DNA of 23,801 nucleotides, taken from positions 1 through 23,801 of IMG/VR virus record IMGVR_UViG_3300046011_003787. The stretch is one strand, 5' to 3'. Origin of the DNA: a virus. Both the position numbers and the translations under genes were made by a program. This document shows positions 1 through 8,300 of the stretch, piece after piece (within the stretch, counting starts at the first letter, position 1; every line of letters starts with the position of its first letter). The notes beneath the pieces were generated by a model. It saw nothing but the letters and a program-made list of their open reading frames with translations, had not been told where the DNA came from and searched no databases.

Positions 1-1730
1 GAACATATATTATCCACAAATCGGACAATAAAACAAAACTAGCTGAAGTACCTGATGGTTCCATCGATCAGCTTACTACAGATATAACGTTGATCGGAAA
101 GAACTATTCAGGATTTGGTCAAGTATTAAACGAAAACTTCGTCAAACTGCTTGAAAACTTTGCAAGCACTGAATACCCATCACATCCGGTTAAAGGACAG
201 ATATGGTACGACTCGGTTAATAAAAAATTAAAAGTATATAGCGGTTCATCGTTCGTCCCGGTCAGTTCTACTACGGTGTCGTCTACTCAACCACCAAGTC
301 CCAATATCGGTGATTTGTGGTACAATGATTCTGAAAAACAGTTGTTTTTTTGGAACGGGAATGCTCCTGTTCTTTTAGGTCCTAGCTATACGGATTTGCA
401 ACAATTGAGTGGATTGAAAACTATATCTGTTTTAGATAAAAATAACCAAACTAGAGTAGTATCAGGATTGTATAACGGTGGTGTATTATTAGGATTATTC
501 GCATCTGAACGTATCGAATTACTTAATAAAAACGCAATTGCTGGTTTTTCTGGTGAAATTACAGTTGGTTTTAATGCTAGTGATTTAATTGGATTGCAGT
601 TCAATACCACATCAACAAATGCCGAAAACCTTGGTGGATATCCAGCCGCTAACTATGTAAAAACAAATACGGCAAATGCGTTAACTGGGCAACTTAGAGT
701 AACCACCGATGCTGGTATTGTAGTTGGTGTTGCCGGTGCAGCCAATCTAACAGTTAATTCTGGTAATGTTATAGTCGCAAATGGTTTGCAATCTAAATCA
801 TTGATACTTGCTGTTAAAAATGCAGCAAATATTCAAGAAAATGCAATCGTGGTAACACCAAGTAGCCAATCAACTACTGGTATTGTGGCGGTTGATCCCG
901 AATTTACGGTTAACGTCGGTGGTGATTTGTCAGTTAATGGGAACCTAATTGTCAAAGGTGATACCACTTCGATTAACACAACATCGATAACAGTAAAAGA
1001 TAAAGTAATTGAATTGGCAACCCCTTCAAGTGGAACGCCATCTGATAGTATCGCATCCGGTGGTGGGCTTATATTACATGGGTCAACCGATCATAGTATC
1101 ATTTGGTCAAACACCGATAGTTTATCATTAAGCAGTCAAGCATGGAACAGCACTGAGCATTTTAACTTATCCAGCGGTAAAGAGTTTAAAATTGGTGGAG
1201 TTACGGTGATCACAGGTAATTCACTCGGTGAAGCTATAACTAGTATACCAGGTGTCACTTCATTTGGTACACAAGAGGTTGTTAATATTGGACCAAGTTC
1301 CATATATTTAAAATTAACAGGTAACACTATTTCAACTGAGCAACCAAATGCTGATTTGCGATTATCACCAAATGGTGATGGAAATGTTGCACTTATCGGA
1401 AATCCGCGTATTACTGGATTAGCTAAACCGGAACACGATTTAGACGCCGCCAATCGAGAATATGTAGACGACGCAGTAAAGTCACAGCCGTTATTTTTAA
1501 GTTTGGATTTTACTGGTTCGGTTACTGACACCTATATAGCCGGTATTTTAGAATTATTAGTACCGGTGGAAGAACATAACATCGATACAATAATTCGGGT
1601 GCTGTGTAATACCATTTCATATTCATCTGGGATTACAATATCTCGGACTATCAAATTATTTGTAATCACAACGGTTATCAATTCACCTAGGTGGATGTTC
1701 GTTGACGGCTCAACAACCATAATACCGTAA
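1..1730 (+). CDS. Virion/tail structural protein, paralogue 1 (5' end cut by window)
   Basis: Probable phage structural protein; exact place in the virion unknown. The reading frame is open from position 3 to the stop at 1728-1730. The TTG at 90 is internal and not the true start, because the residues upstream (…VPDGSIDQLTTDITLIGKNY) align with the N-termini of the next two genes. The shared N-terminal module follows: IGKNYSGFG, NENFVKLLENF, then two 'GQIWYDS…YSGSSF' / 'GDLWYND…WNGN' units. The middle is a β-rich, Gly/Asn/Thr/Val-rich stretch typical of fibre shafts. The C-terminus (ANREYVDDAV, then a region ending SPRWMFVDGSTTIIP) differs from its paralogues and lacks their YADLAE domain. 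It is separated from the next gene by 19 bases that carry a good AGGAG site. It is likely a late gene. An alternative role is a fibre or baseplate-attached protein; the structural call is fairly sure, the subtype is not. Confidence 0.7.
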   Translation, partial: TYIIHKSDNKTKLAEVPDGSIDQLTTDITLIGKNYSGFGQVLNENFVKLLENFASTEYPSHPVKGQIWYDSVNKKLKVYSGSSFVPVSSTTVSSTQPPSPNIGDLWYNDSEKQLFFWNGNAPVLLGPSYTDLQQLSGLKTISVLDKNNQTRVVSGLYNGGVLLGLFASERIELLNKNAIAGFSGEITVGFNASDLIGLQFNTTSTNAENLGGYPAANYVKTNTANALTGQLRVTTDAGIVVGVAGAANLTVNSGNVIVANGLQSKSLILAVKNAANIQENAIVVTPSSQSTTGIVAVDPEFTVNVGGDLSVNGNLIVKGDTTSINTTSITVKDKVIELATPSSGTPSDSIASGGGLILHGSTDHSIIWSNTDSLSLSSQAWNSTEHFNLSSGKEFKIGGVTVITGNSLGEAITSIPGVTSFGTQEVVNIGPSSIYLKLTGNTISTEQPNADLRLSPNGDGNVALIGNPRITGLAKPEHDLDAANREYVDDAVKSQPLFLSLDFTGSVTDTYIAGILELLVPVEEHNIDTIIRVLCNTISYSSGITISRTIKLFVITTVINSPRWMFVDGSTTIIP

Positions 1731-1749
1731 GAATCAGGAGATATAATAA

Positions 1750-3540
1750 ATGCCTTATACAATAAACAAATTCAACGGTACTGTATTCACAACCCTACAA
1801 GACGGCCAACTAAATGTTGAGTCAAATATTGGGTTAGTTGGTAGAAACTACGTTGGATATGGAGAAATACAAAATGAAAACTTTCTATATTTGCTAGAGA
1901 ATTTCGCTAATGATGGTGCGCCAAATAGACCAGTGATTGGACAAACTTGGTTTGATACTAAATCAAAAATAATGAATGTGTACAACGGTAGTCAATGGAG
2001 TCCTATTGGTTCTGCTACAGTTGCTGACGCAGCGCCATTGTCTCCAGTTCCAGGTCAAGTATGGTTTGATACAAAAAATGCGCAGTTATACACCTATCAC
2101 AATTCCGCATGGACTTTCATTGGTCCTGAATCAGTTGTCAATTTTGGCACAACTCGAGCAAAAGCAGTAGGTATTAAAGACTCAACCGGTACAACAAGAC
2201 CAATCTTAATATTAACAGTAAACGAAACGCCGATTGCAATTTGCTCCGCAGTTGCATTTACCATTGCACAAACAAACCCGGTGAATGGGTTTTTGGATGT
2301 AGTTGCTGGGTTGACAATTTCAAGCCTATTATCGGTTAAAGGTGCTATTACTGGTAATGCAGATTCTGCGTCTAAGTTAAAAAACACAGTAACTATCAAT
2401 GGCGTTGGATTTAATGGTGAATCTCCAATCACAATCAACGCAAATACAACCAACAAGTTAACAGCTGGAATGTATATATTAGGTAATGAATTTGATGGTT
2501 CATCACCGCAAACGTGGACGATAAACGCGTCATCAACCTCCTCACCTGGAACGGTTGTTGTTAGAGATGGCGCTGGTTCATTTAGTGCGGCTGTAGTGAA
2601 AGCAAATTTAGAAGGTAACGTAATTGGTACAGTAACAGCACCAGATGCATCTTTAAGTAAATTTGGTATTATTGAAGCCAAAGAATATCGTGGTGCTGCA
2701 TTCAGTGGTACTGCCGAATCAGCTATTAAACTCACCACTGCTAGACGAATCAATGGAGTGCTATTTGATGGTACAGTTGATATTAATCCACCAGCAAATG
2801 CCGCAAGTTTAACCGGAACTACGATAAATTCATCGGTTACTGCATCGAATTTAAAAACCCTTGGAACGTTGGATGCACTGTATGTTGCAAATACGGGGAT
2901 AAACGTTGGTTCAGTTGGTGGTCCGCAGCTAAAACTATCCGTCACTGGTAATATACCAACTATCAATGCACCAAGTGGTAATTTCAATCTGGATTTAGGA
3001 GCAACTGGTGCATCATTGACTTTCATCAATGCTACAGCTGCTGGTTCATTAAATTGGGATACAAAGGCAACTATCTATAGTAAACAAGCAATTAACATTG
3101 GGTCATCTGCTAATAAGATCAATAAGATTTATGCTACCGAATTCAATGGTACTGCAACTGCTGCACAGTATGCTGATTTAGCAGAAAATTACGTAGCAGA
3201 TGCGCAGTATCCAGCTGGCACGGTGGTTGAATTTGGTGGTGAATTTGAAGTAACGATTGGAACAAATGAATCACCGAGAGTAGCTGGTGTTATTTCAACA
3301 CAACCTGCATATTTAATGAACTCGATGGCTGATGGCGAATTCGTTGTTCCTGTTGCATTGCAAGGTAAGGTACCATGTAAAGTTTCTGGTACTATTCGCA
3401 AAGGTGATTTGCTGGTTAGTGGCGGGTATGGATATGCGATTTCAGGAACGCATCCTAAAATTGGAACAGTTATAGGCAAAGCCATCGAAGATTTTGATGG
3501 TGAATATGGTGTAATTAACATCGTCGTTGGTCGAGTTTAA
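1750..3540 (+). CDS. Virion/tail structural protein, paralogue 2, with YADLAE C-terminal domain
   Basis: Probable phage tail-fibre-like structural protein of 596 residues. The start is supported by AGGAG about 10 bases upstream. Residues 1-55 form the paralogue module (MPYTINKFNG, GRNYVGYGEIQNENFLYLLENF). Residues 62-126 hold two repeats of the GQ[TV]WFDTK…Y-N/H…W type. The middle is a β-rich shaft with Gly-Thr/Gly-Asn turns. From about residue 465 comes a compact C-terminal domain (FNGTATAAQYADLAENY, then VAGVISTQPAYLMNS, KGDLLVSGGYGYA) that is also present in the next gene. From memory, this 'YADLAE' domain ends many T4-like phage fibre proteins and somewhat resembles the Peptidase_G2 type domain of phage tailspikes. 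Whether it cleaves itself or assists trimerisation cannot be told here. It sits in a row with its paralogues, so joint assembly is inferred. Confidence 0.72.
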   Translation: MPYTINKFNGTVFTTLQDGQLNVESNIGLVGRNYVGYGEIQNENFLYLLENFANDGAPNRPVIGQTWFDTKSKIMNVYNGSQWSPIGSATVADAAPLSPVPGQVWFDTKNAQLYTYHNSAWTFIGPESVVNFGTTRAKAVGIKDSTGTTRPILILTVNETPIAICSAVAFTIAQTNPVNGFLDVVAGLTISSLLSVKGAITGNADSASKLKNTVTINGVGFNGESPITINANTTNKLTAGMYILGNEFDGSSPQTWTINASSTSSPGTVVVRDGAGSFSAAVVKANLEGNVIGTVTAPDASLSKFGIIEAKEYRGAAFSGTAESAIKLTTARRINGVLFDGTVDINPPANAASLTGTTINSSVTASNLKTLGTLDALYVANTGINVGSVGGPQLKLSVTGNIPTINAPSGNFNLDLGATGASLTFINATAAGSLNWDTKATIYSKQAINIGSSANKINKIYATEFNGTATAAQYADLAENYVADAQYPAGTVVEFGGEFEVTIGTNESPRVAGVISTQPAYLMNSMADGEFVVPVALQGKVPCKVSGTIRKGDLLVSGGYGYAISGTHPKIGTVIGKAIEDFDGEYGVINIVVGRV

Positions 3541-3544
3541 TAGG

Positions 3545-3551
3545 CTAAATA
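3545..3551 (+). promoter_or_regulatory. Candidate late-promoter-like CTAAATA element
   Basis: The 37-base gap before the third paralogue contains GGCTAAATATC. The word resembles the T4 late promoter core (TATAAATA) without matching it. The same word occurs in two - strand gaps (15557-15563 and 22960-22966). The assignment is inferred from similarity and position only. Confidence 0.25.
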
Positions 3552-3577
3552 TCATGAAGCCCCATGGAGTTTAAGTA

Positions 3578-5293
3578 ATGGCATATCAAGTAAATAAATT
3601 TAACGGAATACAGTTAACCTCAGTATCAGATGGTACTATAGACACCTCGACAGATTTGACCTTCATTGGTAAGAATTATGCAGGATATGGTGAAGTACAA
3701 AATGAAAACTTCCTTCATCTTTTAGAAAGTTTTTCAAATGCGACACAACCACCAAAACCAATTTCAGGCCAATTGTGGTATGATACAAGCACCAAGAAAA
3801 TAAAAGTATATGATGATGAAAAATTCAAAGTAGTCGGTGGTGCTGAATTTGGGTCTGCCGAACCAATGAATCCAGGATTAGGTGATTTATGGTTCAATAG
3901 CCAAACTCAGCAGTTACATGCATGGAATGGAACTTCATATCAACTAGTCGGCCCAGACTTAAACACTGGTCAATCTGCAATGGCATCTGTTCCAGTAACG
4001 GATGTTAATGGTGTTTCCCATACAATTACTAAATTATCAGCTGGTGGTAAGGTAATTCTCGTTTTAAACAAGGATGCTGAATTTGAATTGAATGCAGATA
4101 TTATCCCAGATTTCACGGTTATCAAGCAAGGTGTTACCTTAGCATCTAGTTCAACTGGTATTAGTTTGGGTGATTGGATTTACTGGGGCACTACCTCAAA
4201 TTCTCTTAAACTTGGTGGGACGGATGCAGAATATTTCATGCGTCGAGATAATCCAACATTTAATACCCTTGTCAAATTCAAAGACCCTGGCTTTACTGTT
4301 GGTGATCAAGAAGATTTATCAGTCAGAGTTGATGCAAATGATCAGGTGATTTTAGAAAATAGATTAGGAAATCCAATTACGTTTAAAGTAGCAGAGAGTA
4401 CAGCTACTCAAGGGGTTTTAGTAATCGATAAACAAGTTGTAAAACCCGGTAATGGTGATATTGTTGATTTAGGCACTAATGAATTAAAATGGGGTACCGT
4501 TTATTCGTTGGCCATCAATACAACTGCGGTTAATTCTACGGCAGTAGTAGCATCAACGTTTACCGGCGCACTTACCGGAAATGTAACAGGCAGCGTAACC
4601 GGAAATATAACTGGTGATGTAACCGGAAATATAACTGGTGATGTAACCGGAAATGTAACCGGAAATATAACTGGTGATGTAACCGGAAATGTAACCGGAA
4701 AACTTAATACATATCAAACTGCGGTACCAGCAACAGCAAATACTATAGTGGTTCGTGATTCTAATGGTGCTATCAGTGTATCAGGTATTACCGGTACTGT
4801 TGACACTTCTAATAAAATCAAAGTATCAGATTACGGTTCAGAATTCTACACCACTGCAAATATTCAGGGCACTGCTAATACCGTTGTGGTTAGAGATTCA
4901 CAGAGTATAATAAATGGTACAGCAACTGCGGCCCGATATGCTGATTTGGCTGAAAAATATTTGACTGATAAAGAATATGAAGTTGGTACCGTGGTTACTG
5001 TTGGTGGTAATGCTGAAGTAACTGCATGCGAAATTGGAAACCATGCAATCGGTGTTGTTAGTAAAAATCCAGCATTTATGATGAATAGTGGATTAGTTAA
5101 TGGAACATACATCGCATTGAAAGGTAGAGTTCCAGTGCTAACTACCGGCCCAGTTATGAAAGGAGATAAATTGACAGCTGGTCCTACTGGTTTGGCAATT
5201 CCTACCAAATCACCAAACAATCACATATTTGCAATTGCATTGGAAACCAATGATACAGCTGGTGTGAAATTAATCGAAGCAGTTGTACTATAA
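3578..5293 (+). CDS. Virion/tail structural protein, paralogue 3, with VTGN/VTGD repeats
   Basis: Probable phage tail-fibre-like structural protein of 571 residues. The start is preceded by GGAG about 8 bases upstream. Residues 1-50 are close to the previous gene (MAYQVNKFNGIQ, GKNYAGYGEVQNENFLHLLESF), followed by GQLWYDTST and GDLWFNSQT units. Near residues 420-445 the sequence TANIQGTANTVVVRDSQ recalls the VVVRD segment of paralogue 2. Around residues 333-374 there is a low-complexity run of four-residue Gly-[Asn/Asp]-[Val/Ile]-Thr units, probably a β-helical shaft. From residue 447 the YADLAE C-terminal domain follows (GTATAARYADLAEKY, IGVVSKNPAFMMNS, MKGDKLTAGPTG). The gene ends 9 bases before the giant fibre gene and presumably shares its transcript. 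Confidence 0.72.
   Translation: MAYQVNKFNGIQLTSVSDGTIDTSTDLTFIGKNYAGYGEVQNENFLHLLESFSNATQPPKPISGQLWYDTSTKKIKVYDDEKFKVVGGAEFGSAEPMNPGLGDLWFNSQTQQLHAWNGTSYQLVGPDLNTGQSAMASVPVTDVNGVSHTITKLSAGGKVILVLNKDAEFELNADIIPDFTVIKQGVTLASSSTGISLGDWIYWGTTSNSLKLGGTDAEYFMRRDNPTFNTLVKFKDPGFTVGDQEDLSVRVDANDQVILENRLGNPITFKVAESTATQGVLVIDKQVVKPGNGDIVDLGTNELKWGTVYSLAINTTAVNSTAVVASTFTGALTGNVTGSVTGNITGDVTGNITGDVTGNVTGNITGDVTGNVTGKLNTYQTAVPATANTIVVRDSNGAISVSGITGTVDTSNKIKVSDYGSEFYTTANIQGTANTVVVRDSQSIINGTATAARYADLAEKYLTDKEYEVGTVVTVGGNAEVTACEIGNHAIGVVSKNPAFMMNSGLVNGTYIALKGRVPVLTTGPVMKGDKLTAGPTGLAIPTKSPNNHIFAIALETNDTAGVKLIEAVVL
4577..4698 (+). repeat. Tandem 12/24-base repeat in fibre shaft
   Basis: Perfect 24-base units encoding G-N-I-T-G-D-V-T occur at 4601-4624, 4625-4648 and 4661-4684. 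Twelve-base half units encoding G-N-V-T are interleaved at 4649-4660 and 4685-4696, with degenerate copies just upstream. The copies are identical at DNA level, so the array looks recently expanded and may vary in copy number by slippage. Confidence 0.85.
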
Positions 5294-5302
5294 GGAGATA
5301 TA

Positions 5303-8300
5303 ATGGCCGTTACAGATTTGATTACCGCAGAAAGATACAATGCGTTGCAGCGTCGAATAGCAGCTGTTTTGGGCATAAGTGATACAGGCTATGGTATGGC
5401 TGTTACTAGTTCAACAGTGATCGCAAAAACAACCATGCAAGGGTTGGATATGCAAAAGTTAAGAAACGATATGATTTTATCGCGTCAACACCAAACTGGA
5501 ACACCCGTATCAGCGAATGATTTACCAATTATCGTTAAAGATAGCGTAGTATCCGATTCGACTTATTCGTTGTATTATGAACCATTTATGACTCAAATCG
5601 AGACATATAAATTAGATATGGCGAATAATCAATCAACAACAGCTGATCCAGTAACTAGCTTACGTGCCGTACCATGGAATACTGGTGTCAATCACGTGAT
5701 TAGATTCAAGTTCTTGAATGCTTTGGATGCTAAACACTTCTTCAATGCTGGTGGTGAATTGTTAATTAGTGCATCCTTGGAAAATCCAGTAGGTGTAAAG
5801 AGTAATTCGTGGAATGCGTTTTTAGCTAAACTTGGTACTATAAAAATAACAAAAAATGCAACGACTTCAGGTTGGACCTCCACAGGTACTGCACTTGGGT
5901 ATTCATCGTTAACCGATGCTGGTGAATCCGGGGACTACCGAGTATTTTTCACTGGTAATGATACTGGTTCGTATGCGTTGAATTCATATGTTGTTGCAGT
6001 AAAAAAGTGGACAGCTGTTGACCAAACTCATAATATAGATGTTAAAGTTATGTTTATTGATACAGTAGCAGAAACGCCATCGGATTTACTAGTATCTGGT
6101 ACATTGACCAGCCGGGTTACTTATAGAATTGCGTCAGGTGATAATGTATCATTAATAGATAAAAAACCGACCGTGTCAACAATCACACCGTTAACGGATT
6201 CGTCGAGTTACCAAGCATCATTGTCAACTTCAACACCAGGTAGCAGCACAGCGCTTGAAGGTTTGACAGTAACGGCAACTGTATCAAACTATGGTAGTTC
6301 AAATGCAATTGTTTGGTATTTGATTGGTGGTGATGTATCAAGTTCAGATTTAGCAACTGGTACGGTTATGAAGGCGCCAATCACATTTGACGGTAATGGA
6401 CAATTCACGTTGCCTATTGTCACTGCGGTAGATGGAATATTAGATAGAAACACAATGCAATTTTTCGTGTATGATAGAGATCCTAATCTTACAGGCGCAA
6501 CACAACTTGCTGGTAGTAATATAATAACCATCACTGATGACGTTTCGATTGCGTTATCATCATCGGTATCGGAGATTAACGAAACTACCAGTAAACTAGC
6601 CACTATCTCCATTGCAACCACTGGGATTAGTAATGGAAAATATTTACAATGGGAAGTTACTGGTGTAGATGGAAAAGATGTATCTAGTAGATTGGATATC
6701 GTACCGCCTAATACTAGTTCTAATTCCGGTACTTCTACTCAAATCACCAATCAACTTGCATCATTTAAGATTTCTGCAAAGAATAACAGTACTGCGGATG
6801 GTGATATTCAGCTAAAAATAATCGCAAAATTAATAACAGATGGTGATATATTAGCAGTATCAGAACCGCTTCTTATGTGGCTACGTGATACGTCATCACC
6901 TACGTTGAGCATCCGAACATATGCGTATTGGTTAACTCCAGGGGTTAATGAAGGCACTGGTATATCAGTTGATATCAATACTGTAAATATCCCAAATGAT
7001 GCAAGAATTGATTGGAAAATAACAAACAAAACTGGAAAGATAACTGCAGCAGATTTTGATCCTCCAGTATTAACGGATTACACCAACACAACTGTTGCAA
7101 GCGGTTCAGTTAATGGAACAGCAACCGTACCACTTAAGATTTATGCGGATAGTACATTCAACGAAGGCGATGAAACCTTTACCTTTACGGCTACTTATAC
7201 TGCACCAAACGCGGTAGTATATACCGCAACTACTGACATTAATATTAAAGATACATCAACGTTCCCTGCGTCGTTTGTTAAATCACCGAATTATACAAGT
7301 CCTACAACATTGATAACTTACACCAAGTTAACATTATCAATGCTACAGTGGCCTATTGGATCATTGGTTGGTGATATTTTTAATTATACGATTAAAGCAT
7401 ATGCTACAACTGATGTAACGTTCACAACACCATTGATAACCTTTAATCCAGGTAGTTTTGTTAACAACACCAATAGTTTAGCTGATGTTCTAATACAGCA
7501 CCCACATCAAGCGTATAAGGTAAAAGCTACTATTACAAATTCAAAATATGATAATTTTTCAAGTGTGTTGGATATACCGTCATCCACAGCACCGACTGCG
7601 ACTGTCGCGTATTCACCAGACACAACAACGGTAAATGTCGATTCGGCTGTTACCTATACAATTTCGAATGGTATCCCATATGGTTATTACCACTTTGAAG
7701 TTAAAAATGGTAGTACATATACACGACCTACTGCGATGAAGCAACTTGATTCCAATGGCAGTGATACTGGTGAATTTACCTCTAATATAGCGGGTGACGT
7801 TATAACTCGGATAAATTTCATTAATGGAACGCCATCAACAGATAAAACCATCACATTTAAGTTTGGTATTGAAGAAGTGAAGTTAGTGCAAACTGGACCA
7901 TATACTTCCGGGGTGAAATATACTGCAAAAATAACAAATGCGTTGGTTAATGACACATATACCATTAGCAATTATCCAAAAGCATCTATACCGGTGACTT
8001 CTGGAACGATTTCAGTAAATGCGAATGCAAATACATTTGAAATTACACCAACCGCTGGTGGTACAGTATCAGCTGATATTGCATTTACTCGATCTGGTCA
8101 TACGGCGTACTTAAATTTCACGGTAGGTGCAACGGTAGGTCTTACCTTGACGCAAAATCCATTGTGGACCACGACGGGTGTAAACGAGGGGACTAGTTTG
8201 TCTGTTTCAGTATCGACGGTGAATATCCCAAATGGTGCTACTATTAACTGGGCTATCACAAACAAAACTGGCACTGGCATAACTGCAAATGATTTTTCAC

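Noticed and set aside
90-92. TTG at 90 as the start of the first gene
   Set aside because: The frame is open to the window edge, and upstream residues match the N-terminal module of the two paralogues.
2097-3029. 310-residue antisense ORF under paralogue 2
   Set aside because: It lies opposite a clear structural gene, has no ribosome binding site, and its composition mirrors the sense codon bias.
4577-4698. CRISPR-like array
   Set aside because: The units are contiguous 12/24-base repeats in frame within a coding gene, without spacers.
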